Assembly (NCBI GenBank): GCA_025210475.1
Contig: JAOARW010000046.1
Coordinates: 1-64,000 of the forward strand
DNA: 64,000 nucleotides
DNA from: Carboxylicivirga sp.
GTDB taxonomy: Bacteria; Bacteroidota; Bacteroidia; Bacteroidales; Marinilabiliaceae
Reading direction: 5' to 3'
A program made the position numbers and the translations under genes. A model generated the notes under the pieces. The model saw only the letters and a program-made list of their open reading frames with translations. It was not told where the DNA came from and did not search any database. Positions 27,309 through 35,769 of the stretch are shown here, in pieces; within the stretch, counting starts at the first letter, position 1, and each line of letters opens with the position of its first letter.

Positions 27309-28565
27309 GTGAATAAGCGTAAGATTATTAATGATCCGGTTCATGGTTTTATAAAAATCCCCTACGATCTTTTGTATGACCTAACGGAACACAGATACTT
27401 TCAGCGATTAAGGAGGATTAAGCAACTTGGTTTAACGCATTTGGTATATCCCGGAGCTATGCATACGCGATTTCAGCATGCATTGGGCGCGATGTATCTG
27501 ATGAGTTCGGCTGTTGAAACGCTGATTTCGAAAGGAATGGACATTAGCGAAGAAGAGGCAATTTCTGTTCATGCAGCTATTTTGCTGCACGACATTGGTC
27601 ACGGCCCGTTTAGTCATGTGTTGGAACATTCACTTGTAAAAGTATCGCATGAAGCGATTTCGCAAATAATGATGCAAAAGCTCAATGAAGAGTTCGATGG
27701 ACAGTTAACCACGGCCATTGCCATATTTAATGATAGTTATCCAAAGCGTTTTTTGCATCAGCTTGTATCCAGTCAGTTGGATATGGATCGTTTGGATTAC
27801 CTTAAAAGGGATAGTTTCTTTTCAGGTGTTTCTGAAGGTGTAATTGGCTCTGACCGAATTATTAAAATGCTCAATGTTGTTAATGATAAACTGGTGATAG
27901 AATCCAAAGGCATCTATTCGATCGAGAAATTTTTGGTGGCACGACGTTTAATGTATTGGCAGGTTTACCTGCATAAAACTGCATTGGCGGCTGAGCAGAT
28001 GCTGGTGCATTTATTAAAACGGGCAAGAGCGTTAATTGCGAAAGGAGATGAATTGTTCGCACCATCACATTTACGTTATTTTATGGAACAAAAACACGGT
28101 ATCGAAGATTTTTACCTTAATAAGGATGTTCTGGATAATTTTGCCTTGCTGGATGATGATGATATTATGTGTTCCATAAAAGTATGGACCAGACATCCCG
28201 ATATAATTTTATCAACTTTAGCCAAAGGCTTTGTAAACCGGCAGTTGTGGAGTATTGAAATAAGTGAACAGCCGCTTAAGCCCGAAATTATTAAAACCAT
28301 TAAGGAAGAAGTGCGTATGCATTTCGGTTTAAAGTCGTTGAAAGAGGCTAACTTTTTTGTTTTTTCTGATACAATAAGGAATAATGCCTACAGTGTTAAA
28401 GATGATAAAATAGAGATATTATTCAATAACAATGAATTAAAAGATATTGCAAGTGCATCGGATATGCTTAACCTTTCGGTGCTGGGCAAAACAGTCAGGA
28501 AACATTATATCTGCTTTCCTAAGGTTATTAAACAAAAATTACAAAGCAATGGTGTACTTTTCTAA
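27309..28565 (+). CDS. HD-domain phosphohydrolase
   Basis: A 418-residue soluble protein with a GTG start. It has the HD metal-binding set: R54-F-x-H57 (TRFQHALG), H94-D95 (LLHDIGHGPFSH) and a later Asp in SQLDMDRLDYLKRD. The N-terminal NDPVHGFIKIP is characteristic of the dGTPase-like/SAMHD-like HD subfamily. Substrate is probably a nucleotide (dNTP or ppGpp-like), but this cannot be fixed from sequence. It is divergent from rimP, and lpxD starts 127 bp downstream behind its own promoter, so it is likely transcribed on its own. Confidence 0.92.
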   Translation: MNKRKIINDPVHGFIKIPYDLLYDLTEHRYFQRLRRIKQLGLTHLVYPGAMHTRFQHALGAMYLMSSAVETLISKGMDISEEEAISVHAAILLHDIGHGPFSHVLEHSLVKVSHEAISQIMMQKLNEEFDGQLTTAIAIFNDSYPKRFLHQLVSSQLDMDRLDYLKRDSFFSGVSEGVIGSDRIIKMLNVVNDKLVIESKGIYSIEKFLVARRLMYWQVYLHKTALAAEQMLVHLLKRARALIAKGDELFAPSHLRYFMEQKHGIEDFYLNKDVLDNFALLDDDDIMCSIKVWTRHPDIILSTLAKGFVNRQLWSIEISEQPLKPEIIKTIKEEVRMHFGLKSLKEANFFVFSDTIRNNAYSVKDDKIEILFNNNELKDIASASDMLNLSVLGKTVRKHYICFPKVIKQKLQSNGVLF

Positions 28566-28580
28566 AGTAAATATATTTAC

Positions 28581-28631
28581 TAGATTTGCACCAAATTTTT
28601 TGACGTATAGCTCATTAAACATCTATATTTG
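28581..28631 (+). promoter_or_regulatory. Tandem promoter-like sites of the lpx operon
   Basis: TTTG (28599-28602), 21 bp, then TATATTTG (28624-28631) matches the Bacteroidetes pattern. A second box TAGATTTG (28581-28588) lies just upstream with a TTTT at the -33 distance. Both precede lpxD. Confidence 0.6.
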
Positions 28632-28692
28632 CATCAATTTATTGTTCAGCAAATCAGATAATAAGGAGCTGACTAACAAAGTATTGTTATAG

Positions 28693-29727
28693 ATGAAATT
28701 TACAGCCGGTCAAATTGCCGAATTATTAAACGGTAAAGTAGAAGGAAACGAGGAAGCTATCGTTAGGAATGTATCCAAAATAGAGGAAGGAAAGCCTGAA
28801 ACTTTAACATTTTTAGCCAATCCCAAATACAGTCAGTATATATATACTACCAATGCAGAGGTGGTTATCGTAAACGATTCATTCGTTGCTGAGCAGGAAA
28901 TAAAAGCCACCTTGATTCGTGTGCCGGATGCCTACGAAGCGTTGGCGCAGCTTTTGGAAATGTATGAGCAAAGTCAACCTAAAAAAACAGGAATTGAACA
29001 ACCATCTTTCGTTGATGATACGGCTAAAGTTGGTGATTTTCCTTATATAGGAGCTTTTGCATACATTGGTGAAAATGTACAAATTGGCGATAATGTCAGA
29101 ATCTATCCACAAAGTTATATTGGCGACAATGTAAAAATTGGTGATAATACCACAATTTATGCCGGTGTTAAGGTTTATAAAAACTGTGTCATTGGTAAAG
29201 ATTGTACCATTCATGCAGGCGCCGTTATTGGTAGCGATGGATTCGGCTTTGCTCCAAATCAAAATAATGAATACAAAAAGGTGGCACAAATAGGAAATGT
29301 GGTTCTGCACGATCATGTTGAAATTGGTGCGAATACAACCATCGACCGGGCAACTATGGGTTCAACCATCGTTCAGAAAGGTGTGAAGCTGGATAACCTG
29401 ATTCAGATTGCCCACAACGTTGAAGTGGGTGAGAATACGGTTATTGCTGCCCAAACGGGTGTTGCCGGATCTACTAAGATTGGTCGCGATTGTATGTTTG
29501 GCGGACAAGTAGGTATTGGCGGCCACATAACGATTGCAAAGAATACCAAAATGGGAGCTCAGGCCGGAGTAGCCGGAAACGTTAAAAAAGAGGGCGAAAT
29601 ATTAATGGGATCACCTGTAATGGATGTAAAGCAGTTTTACAAGAGTTCCGCTGTATTTAGAAGATTACCAGAATTAAAAATGCAACTTGATAAATTACAG
29701 AGAAAAGTTGATGGATTAGACAATTAG
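28693..29727 (+). CDS. lpxD: UDP-3-O-acylglucosamine N-acyltransferase
   Basis: LpxD adds the N-linked acyl chain in lipid A synthesis. The 344-residue protein has the N-terminal uridine-binding domain (1-~100, [32 protein letters not shown]) and a left-handed beta-helix of hexapeptide repeats (~105-320, e.g. [15 protein letters not shown]). The catalytic histidine is H241 in [12 protein letters not shown]. It is first in lpxD-lpxC/fabZ-lpxA, the standard Bacteroidetes order, 34 bp before the next gene. Confidence 0.97.
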   Translation: MKFTAGQIAELLNGKVEGNEEAIVRNVSKIEEGKPETLTFLANPKYSQYIYTTNAEVVIVNDSFVAEQEIKATLIRVPDAYEALAQLLEMYEQSQPKKTGIEQPSFVDDTAKVGDFPYIGAFAYIGENVQIGDNVRIYPQSYIGDNVKIGDNTTIYAGVKVYKNCVIGKDCTIHAGAVIGSDGFGFAPNQNNEYKKVAQIGNVVLHDHVEIGANTTIDRATMGSTIVQKGVKLDNLIQIAHNVEVGENTVIAAQTGVAGSTKIGRDCMFGGQVGIGGHITIAKNTKMGAQAGVAGNVKKEGEILMGSPVMDVKQFYKSSAVFRRLPELKMQLDKLQRKVDGLDN

Positions 29728-29761
29728 GTGATTGAATCAACTGCATTAATTTTGACAGAAT

Positions 29762-31159
29762 ATGACTGAAAAACAAAGAACGATAAATGCACCTGTTACT
29801 TTAAAAGGTACAGGACTACACACCGGGGTTGATGTTAACTTTACTTTAATGCCGGCACCAGTTAATCATGGCTATAAATTTAAAAGGATTGATCTGGAAG
29901 GTCAGCCAGTAATCGATGCATTGGCTGATAATGTTGCCTTTACACAGCGCGGTACTGTGCTTCAGAAGGGTGATGCCAAAGTAAGTACCATCGAGCATTG
30001 TCTGGCAGCTCTTACTGCTCTAAAAGTAGACAACTGCCTGATTGAGGTTGATGGTCCTGAAGCACCGATTCTTGATGGTAGCTCGAAGTTCTTTGTAAAA
30101 GCCATTAATGAGGTTGGCATTGAAGAGCAGGATGAGGAGCGTCAGTACTTTGTGGTGAAGGAAAAAATGGTGTTTGAAGACAAAGAACGTGGTGTTAAAA
30201 TAATGGCCTTGCCGGATGATACTTTTAGCGCAGATGTGAAAATTTCTTTCGATCACTCATTACTTCTTTCAAACCAGTATGCAACGCTGGATAACCTGGA
30301 TGAATTTGAAGAAGAAATCTCAGCATGTCGAACATTTGTGTTCTTGCATGAGCTTGAACCATTATTAAAAAATAACCTGATTAAAGGCGGTGATTTAGAT
30401 AATGCCATTATCATCATCGATAAGGAAATTAGTCAGGAAGAGTTGAATAAACTGGCTGATTTATTTAATCAACCGCATGTGGAAGTACAGCCAACAGGTA
30501 TTTTAAACAATATCGAACTGGTACATTCCAATGAGCCGGCACGTCATAAATTACTTGATGTGATTGGTGATTTAGCATTGTGTGGTATGCCAATCAAAGG
30601 ACGTATCATGGCAACACGTCCGGGGCATATGGCCAATGTAGAATTTGCAAAGCTGATTCGCAAAGAAATCAAAAAGCGTATGCTGAAACCGGAAGTTCCT
30701 GTATACGATCCAAGTAAGGAGCCGGTTTATGATATCAACGACATCAAGAAGATGTTACCACATCGCCCGCCATTCTTGTTAGTTGATAAAATTATCGACA
30801 TTAAAGAAAAATCGATTGTTGGTATCAAGAATGTGACCATGAATGAGCCATTTTTTGTAGGTCATTTTCCGGAGGAACCGGTAATGCCTGCCGTTCTTCA
30901 GATTGAAGCGATGGCGCAAACCGGAGGTATCTTTATATTAAACCAACTGGATGATCCGGGTGCCTATAGTACATATTTTCTGAAAATTGACAATGTAAAA
31001 TTACGTAAGAAAGTAGTGCCGGGCGATACCATCATCTTTAAATTGGAGATGTTGACAGAATTCAGACGAGGAATGGCCAATATGAAAGGAACAGCTTATG
31101 TTGGCGACACCATTGTTTCTGAAGGAGAGTTTATGGCTCAAGTAGTTAAGAATAAATAA
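29762..31159 (+). CDS. lpxC-fabZ: Fused LpxC deacetylase / FabZ dehydratase
   Basis: A 465-residue bifunctional enzyme. Residues 1-~305 are LpxC, the zinc-dependent UDP-3-O-acyl-GlcNAc deacetylase that commits to lipid A; zinc ligands are H79 (STIEHCLAAL), H262 and D266 (HKLLDVIGDLAL). Residues ~325-465 are FabZ, the beta-hydroxyacyl-ACP dehydratase, with HRPPFLLVDKI, catalytic H368 (FFVGHFPEEPVMP) and E382 (IEAMAQTG). The fusion is characteristic of Bacteroidetes and joins the two enzymes that compete for hydroxyacyl-ACP. It lies between lpxD and lpxA. Confidence 0.98.
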   Translation: MTEKQRTINAPVTLKGTGLHTGVDVNFTLMPAPVNHGYKFKRIDLEGQPVIDALADNVAFTQRGTVLQKGDAKVSTIEHCLAALTALKVDNCLIEVDGPEAPILDGSSKFFVKAINEVGIEEQDEERQYFVVKEKMVFEDKERGVKIMALPDDTFSADVKISFDHSLLLSNQYATLDNLDEFEEEISACRTFVFLHELEPLLKNNLIKGGDLDNAIIIIDKEISQEELNKLADLFNQPHVEVQPTGILNNIELVHSNEPARHKLLDVIGDLALCGMPIKGRIMATRPGHMANVEFAKLIRKEIKKRMLKPEVPVYDPSKEPVYDINDIKKMLPHRPPFLLVDKIIDIKEKSIVGIKNVTMNEPFFVGHFPEEPVMPAVLQIEAMAQTGGIFILNQLDDPGAYSTYFLKIDNVKLRKKVVPGDTIIFKLEMLTEFRRGMANMKGTAYVGDTIVSEGEFMAQVVKNK

Positions 31160-31227
31160 TTTACACCAAATAAGTATATTCTGATTTGTTAACACAGGAA
31201 GGAATATTGAACTAAAACAACTGTAAA

Positions 31228-32016
31228 ATGAAACAACCATTGGCATATATCCATCCGGAAGCGAAGATTGCTCCCAATGTTGTTATTGAACCTTTTGTAA
31301 CCATTGATAAGAATGTTGTTATTGAAGAAGGAACCCGTATTGGTTCGAACGTAACAATACTTGAAGGAACACGCATTGGAAAAAACTGTAATATCTTCCC
31401 GGGTGCTGTCATCGGTGCCATTCCACAGGACTTGAAATTTGTAGGTGAAGAAACGACTGTTGAAATAGGTAATAATACAACCATTCGCGAATTTGTAACT
31501 GTTAACAGAGGTACAAAGGCGAAAGGCAAAACCATCGTTGGTGATAATTGCTTGTTAATGGCATATGTTCACGTAGCTCACGATGCAATAATAGGTAACA
31601 ATGTAATTCTTGTTAATGCTGTTCAGGTAGCAGGCGAGGTTGTTATTGATGATTTTGCTATTATTGGCGGTATGTCTGCGATTCATCAATTTGTTCACAT
31701 TGGAGCTCACGTAATGGTGGCTGGTGGAACTTTAATAGGAAAAGATGTTCCTCCATACGTCAAAGCTGGTCGCGAGCGTATTTCATACGTTGGTGTTAAC
31801 TCCATTGGCTTGCGACGTCGCTCTTTTACCAACGATCAGATTCGTGATATTCAGAATATTTATCGCTATTTGTTCCAGATGGGGCTTAATAATTCAGAAG
31901 CAATTGAGCGTATCGAAGCTGAAATGCCTGCGTCAAAAGAACGTGATGAAATTATTCTTTTCGTTCGCAATTCGCAGCGTGGTATCATTAAAGGATACTA
32001 TCCGGATAAAGCATAA
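31228..32016 (+). CDS. lpxA: UDP-N-acetylglucosamine O-acyltransferase
   Basis: LpxA performs the first acylation of lipid A synthesis. The 262-residue protein is a hexapeptide beta-helix (IHPEAKIAPNVVIEPF, IGSNVTILEGTRIGKN) followed by a helical C-terminal domain (LRRRSFTNDQIRDIQNIYRY). The catalytic histidine is H118 in YVHVAHDAIIGNN, and the GAIPQDLKF substrate loop is present. It is the last gene of the lpx cluster and is followed by a terminator at 32041-32064. Confidence 0.98.
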   Translation: MKQPLAYIHPEAKIAPNVVIEPFVTIDKNVVIEEGTRIGSNVTILEGTRIGKNCNIFPGAVIGAIPQDLKFVGEETTVEIGNNTTIREFVTVNRGTKAKGKTIVGDNCLLMAYVHVAHDAIIGNNVILVNAVQVAGEVVIDDFAIIGGMSAIHQFVHIGAHVMVAGGTLIGKDVPPYVKAGRERISYVGVNSIGLRRRSFTNDQIRDIQNIYRYLFQMGLNNSEAIERIEAEMPASKERDEIILFVRNSQRGIIKGYYPDKA

Positions 32017-32040
32017 CAAAGGATTATTAGATATTTTAAG

Positions 32041-32064
32041 AAGCCGGCTTTATGCCGGTTTTTT
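32041..32064 (+). terminator. Terminator of the lpx operon
   Basis: The CCGGC/GCCGG core (32044-32048 and 32054-32058), extended to about 8 bp by A-T and one G-T pair, is followed by six T (32059-32064). Confidence 0.9.
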
Positions 32065-32099
32065 ATTTGCCTAGAAGTTGAGGAGTTATTATGCAATTT

Positions 32100-33029
32100 T
32101 TATTTTAGAAAATCGAGGTTGCGCTTAAGTCCGCTAAACTTGGTTCGTTTAACGGCAGATTTACGGAACAAAGTGCGGAACTGTTCTTCATTCATTTGGT
32201 GCCAATCCTCTTTCGATAAGTTGATTAAATCGGGATTTGGTGTAAATTCTTCTTCCTTTGTTGGGCGAGCCTTCCAGTTCCAGGGACAGACTTCCTGGCA
32301 GATGTCACATCCAAACGCCCAGTTGTCAAACTGACCATTGAATTGTTCCGGAATACTGTCGCGGTGTTCGATGGTCAGGTAGGAAATGCATTTGTTGGCA
32401 TCGAGCTTGTAAGGTGCCATTAAAGCGCCGGTAGGGCAGGCATCAATGCATCGCTGACAACCACCACAGGCTTCTTTGATGGGTTCTCCGGGTTCTATTT
32501 CAAGATTGGTGATCATCTCACCAATCAAAGTATAGCTTCCGAGTTTTTTATGAATCAGGTTGGTGTTTTTGCCAATCCAGCCTAAGCCAGCTTTGGCTGC
32601 CCATGCTCTGTCCAGTACCGGGGCTGAATCGGTGAATAAACGTCCGTCCAGCGATGGATATATTTCCGATTTAATAAAATCGAAAAGTAACTGCAGTTTA
32701 TCTTTAATCACAAAGTGATAGTCTTTACCATAGGCATAGCGGGCTAGTTTTGGGGCATTTTTATCCCTTTGCAGTTCTTTGGGAGTATAATTTAGTAAGA
32801 CAGAAATGACACTTTGGGCGCCATCAACCAGTAAGGCCGGATTGGTGCGCTTCTCAAAGTGGTTGTTCATGTAATTCATCCCGGCCTGATAGCCACTTTT
32901 TAGCCATTGATCCAATCGATCTTTGTCACCATTTAAAGCTTCAACTTTGGCAAAGCCAAGATCTGAAAAACCCAATTGGATAGCCTTTTCTTTAATCTGC
33001 TGTTGATATGCCTGGTTGATAATGCTCAT
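32100..33029 (-). CDS. queG: Epoxyqueuosine reductase QueG
   Basis: QueG makes the last step of queuosine in tRNA, a cobalamin-dependent reduction with two [4Fe-4S] clusters. The 309-residue protein shows the N-terminal cobalamin domain (MNYMNNHFEKRTNPALLVDG, then YAYGKDYHFVIKDKL, GLGWIGKNTNLIH) and the cluster motifs CGGCQRCIDACPTGAL (about 192-207) and CDICQEVCPW (about 245-254). It is shorter at the C-terminus than the E. coli form, which carries HEAT repeats. Its start overlaps the stop of the upstream membrane-protein gene (TAATG), so they are coupled. Confidence 0.95.
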   Translation of the reverse strand: MSIINQAYQQQIKEKAIQLGFSDLGFAKVEALNGDKDRLDQWLKSGYQAGMNYMNNHFEKRTNPALLVDGAQSVISVLLNYTPKELQRDKNAPKLARYAYGKDYHFVIKDKLQLLFDFIKSEIYPSLDGRLFTDSAPVLDRAWAAKAGLGWIGKNTNLIHKKLGSYTLIGEMITNLEIEPGEPIKEACGGCQRCIDACPTGALMAPYKLDANKCISYLTIEHRDSIPEQFNGQFDNWAFGCDICQEVCPWNWKARPTKEEEFTPNPDLINLSKEDWHQMNEEQFRTLFRKSAVKRTKFSGLKRNLDFLK

Positions 33030-33481
33030 TAAGCTACTTTCACATCAAGACTTTTGGCAGTGAGAGCCAGGCGCGTTTTTAATTCATGAACAGTATCGGT
33101 ATCCAGCATCTGGTATTCAAATTCAAAAGTTTCATTACTTTTCTGCTTGATACGAATGGCTGTAATGTTAATCTGTATTTCTTCAATTTCGCTCCAGGCA
33201 ACTTCTGTCATTTTGGAGTAGATCGATTTTTTTACTGCGATGGTTTGTTTATCGACTTTGATAAAAGCTTTGCCAAAAGCAGTAAATGGATTGATGCCTG
33301 CGCCCATTATGGCATAATAAACACCGGCGATAAAAAACAGTACCAGATGATAGATTTTAAAGCGCTGCTGATCGGTGAAAAATCCTAAATAGATGGTGCC
33401 CCCAATCATTATAATCCCAGCAATCAGGCGAAGGTAATTGATGGATTGTTTCTTAATCAGATTAATATATAGTCCTTCCAT
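33029..33481 (-). CDS. Small two-span membrane protein of unknown function
   Basis: The start is set at MEGLYINL (33481), since the longer frame begins inside the terminator hairpin of the gene upstream. The ~150-residue product has two membrane segments (LRLIAGIIMIGGTIYLGFF and YHLVLFFIAGVYYAIMGAG) and a C-terminal soluble domain with PH-like features (FIKVDKQTIAVKKSIYSK, VAWSEIEEIQINITAIRIK), resembling bacterial PH-domain (DUF304-like) membrane proteins. Role unknown. It overlaps queG by one base, so it is probably co-transcribed with it. Confidence 0.7.
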   Translation of the reverse strand: MEGLYINLIKKQSINYLRLIAGIIMIGGTIYLGFFTDQQRFKIYHLVLFFIAGVYYAIMGAGINPFTAFGKAFIKVDKQTIAVKKSIYSKMTEVAWSEIEEIQINITAIRIKQKSNETFEFEYQMLDTDTVHELKTRLALTAKSLDVKVA

Positions 33482-33490
33482 AATTATCAT

Positions 33491-33516
33491 TAAAAAAGCC
33501 CTCAAACGAGAGCTTT
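33491..33516 (-). terminator. Terminator of the suf operon
   Basis: AAGCCCTC (33497-33504) pairs with GAGAGCTT (33509-33516, one G-U pair) around four bases; leftward a U-run follows (plus-strand A 33492-33498). It lies 20 bp after the DUF59 gene, the end of the suf operon. Confidence 0.85.
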
Positions 33517-33535
33517 TGATTTTATTTCGATGTGT

Positions 33536-33853
33536 TTATAACAGGCCAAGCTCCAGCAGTGCTTCCTCCGATAGCATATCTTTGGTCCATGGTGGATCAA
33601 AGGTGAGGTTCAGATCTACACTGGTAATACCGTCGATGGCTGCCACTTTATCATGTACTTCTTCTGGTAAAGATTCAGCAACCGGGCAGTTGGGCGATGT
33701 TAGTGTCATTACAACGCGAGCTTTCCCATTCTCATCCACATCAATCTCGTAAATTAAACCCAGGTCATATATATTGACCGGAATCTCCGGATCAAAAATA
33801 GTTTTAATCACATTGATGATTTCACCTTCCAATTGTAAAAACTCGTTGCCCAT
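33536..33853 (-). CDS. DUF59/MIP18-family Fe-S assembly protein (SufT-like)
   Basis: A 105-residue protein of the DUF59/MIP18 family, small factors that help Fe-S cluster maturation and are often encoded in suf operons. It shows the family pattern IINVIKTIFDPEIPVNIYDLG, LIYEIDVDENGKARVVMTLT, SPNCPVAE with the conserved cysteine, and VDLNLTFDPPWTKDMLSEEA. It is the last gene of the sufB-C-D-S-E operon; the gap to sufE (33854-33966) contains two dispersed repeats. Confidence 0.92.
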   Translation of the reverse strand: MGNEFLQLEGEIINVIKTIFDPEIPVNIYDLGLIYEIDVDENGKARVVMTLTSPNCPVAESLPEEVHDKVAAIDGITSVDLNLTFDPPWTKDMLSEEALLELGLL

Positions 33854-33869
33854 AGTATATATATATTTT

Positions 33870-33964
33870 GCTAATAGCTGCCAGCTATTGGCTGATGGCT
33901 GTTCGTTATATTTTAATTTTGTTTAATATTTAGCTTTTGGCTGCCGGCTATTAGCCATCAGCTT
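33870..33964. repeat. Two dispersed AGC-rich repeats in inverted orientation
   Basis: Copies at 33870-33903 (GCTAATAGCTGCCAGCTATT and following) and 33931-33964 (GGCTGCCGGCTATTAGCC and following) share GCTAATAGC-G-CAGC when one is inverted. Related sequence occurs at 20720-20756 and 63055-63070. They lie inside the suf operon between sufE and the DUF59 gene and could fold into an imperfect hairpin. Confidence 0.6.
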
Positions 33965-33966
33965 AA

Positions 33967-34389
33967 TTACCCCATCTTTGCTTTAAAAGCAACAGCGTAC
34001 AAACGCATTTGTTTCATCATGGCCAGTAAACCATTTGACCGGGTGGGTGATAAATGATCTTTAAGACCGATTTCTTCAACAAAGTTTAATTCGGTATTTA
34101 GAATTTCATCGGGCGTGCGCTCCGATAACACACGGATCAATAAGGCGATAATTCCTTTTGTAATGATGGCATCGCTATCGGCCGAATAGATGATTTTGTC
34201 ATCCTGCATTTCAGCATGTACCCATACTTTTGACTGGCAGCCTTCAATCAGGTTTTGCTCCAGACGCCATTCGTCTTTAAAGCCGTCCAGGTCATTACCA
34301 ATTTCAATCAGGTACGAATATTTGTCCATCCACTCATCGAATGCTGCAAATTCTTCGATGATTTCTTCTTGTATTTCGTTAATTGTCAT
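33967..34389 (-). CDS. sufE: Cysteine desulfuration protein SufE
   Basis: SufE accepts sulfur from SufS and passes it to SufB. The 140-residue protein has the family pattern: EEFAAFDEWMDKYSYLIEIG, the active cysteine C51 in NLIEGCQSKVWV, and a C-terminal GLKDHLSPTRSNGLLAMMKQ. It lies 51 bp after sufS in the suf operon, as expected for a partner pair. Confidence 0.97.
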   Translation of the reverse strand: MTINEIQEEIIEEFAAFDEWMDKYSYLIEIGNDLDGFKDEWRLEQNLIEGCQSKVWVHAEMQDDKIIYSADSDAIITKGIIALLIRVLSERTPDEILNTELNFVEEIGLKDHLSPTRSNGLLAMMKQMRLYAVAFKAKMG

Positions 34390-34440
34390 TATCGTTTGTT
34401 CTAAGTATTCAATGTGGCAAAATTGATAATTAATAGTGAA

Positions 34441-35670
34441 TCAACCAAACAACTGTGCCACTCGTTGAGTGCTTTCAACCAGCTTATCAATTTCTTCTTT
34501 GGTGTTGTAAATAGCAAACGAAGCCCTTAAAGTTCCCGGTATATTGAAATATTGCATCAGGGGTTGAGCGCAATGGTGACCGGTTCGGATGGCGATTCCC
34601 ATTTTATCGAGCATGGTGCCAATGTCAAATGGATGAATATCACCAATCAGAAAAGATATAACGCTTGCTTTTTCTTTAGCGGTGCCAAAAAAACGGATGT
34701 TCGGGATGCTGGACAAACCCTTGTTGGCATGTTCCAGTAACTTTTTTTCGTATTGGTCGATAACTTCAATGCCAATGCTTTTAACATAGTCGATGGCTGC
34801 GCCCAATCCAACGGAGCCACTGAAGTCGGGCGTACCCGCCTCAAACTTAAAAGGCAATTCGTTAAAAGTGGTACCTTCAAATGAAACGGTTTTTATCATT
34901 TCGCCTCCACCATGGTAAGGTTGCATTTTGTCGAGCCATTTTTCTTTGCCGTAAAGCACGCCAATACCGGTTGGTCCGTAAAGCTTATGGCCGCTGAAAA
35001 CATAAAAATCGCAATCCAGTTCCTGTACGTCAATCTTTACGTGTTGCACGGCCTGGGCACCGTCAATCATAACCGGAATATCTTCTGCGTGTGCTTTATC
35101 GATAATGGTTTTAATTCGGTTGATGGTTCCAAGGGCGTTGGAAATATGCGTGATGGCCACCAATTTTGTTTTATCGTTGATTAAACTATCAAGCTTATCC
35201 ATCTCTAATTCCCCGGTTTTGTTAATGGGAATGTATTTAAGTACAATACCTTTCCGTTTTTCAAGAAGTTGCCAGGGTACAATATTGGAGTGATGCTCCA
35301 TCTGGCTGATCAAAACTTCATCACCTTCCTTTAAAAAAGTATCGGCAAAAGAAGTTGACAGCAGGTTAATCGACTCTGTTGTTCCACGCGTGAAGATTAT
35401 TTCATGCGAATGGGCTGCATTGATAAATTCCTGTACTTTCTTTCGGGCATCTTCGTGTGCATGCGTGCAAACATTGCTTAAATAATGAACGCCACGGTGG
35501 ATGTTACTGTTGTATTTTTTGTAAACTTCAGAAATGGCATCAATCACCACCTGTGGCTTGTGGGTGGTTGCTGCATTATCGAAATAAACCAAAGGCTTTC
35601 CGTATACTTCTTCGTTTAGTATAGGGAAATCACTTCTTATTTTGTCAATGTCAATATTCATCCGGGGCAT
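34441..35670 (-). CDS. sufS: Cysteine desulfurase SufS
   Basis: SufS takes sulfur from cysteine for Fe-S clusters, using PLP. The 409-residue class-V aminotransferase shows LVYFDNAATTHKP, EHHSNIVPWQ, the PLP lysine K229 in FSGHKLYGPTGIG, and the catalytic C367 in RTGHHCAQPLM. The tight active-site loop RTGHHCAQP identifies the SufS (group II) type rather than IscS. The operon order sufB-C-D-S-E supports the call. Confidence 0.98.
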   Translation of the reverse strand: MPRMNIDIDKIRSDFPILNEEVYGKPLVYFDNAATTHKPQVVIDAISEVYKKYNSNIHRGVHYLSNVCTHAHEDARKKVQEFINAAHSHEIIFTRGTTESINLLSTSFADTFLKEGDEVLISQMEHHSNIVPWQLLEKRKGIVLKYIPINKTGELEMDKLDSLINDKTKLVAITHISNALGTINRIKTIIDKAHAEDIPVMIDGAQAVQHVKIDVQELDCDFYVFSGHKLYGPTGIGVLYGKEKWLDKMQPYHGGGEMIKTVSFEGTTFNELPFKFEAGTPDFSGSVGLGAAIDYVKSIGIEVIDQYEKKLLEHANKGLSSIPNIRFFGTAKEKASVISFLIGDIHPFDIGTMLDKMGIAIRTGHHCAQPLMQYFNIPGTLRASFAIYNTKEEIDKLVESTQRVAQLFG

Positions 35671-35769
35671 CTTTATTTATTAGCACAAAAGACACGAAGG
35701 GCTGATTGGTATCAAATCAGTTCTTCCGTGTCTCTGTAATTATTATGTATGATCTTATTTCAGATCATT

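Noticed and set aside
33482..33505. Upstream start of the small membrane protein
   Set aside because: The codon lies inside the suf operon terminator hairpin, so translation from there is unlikely.
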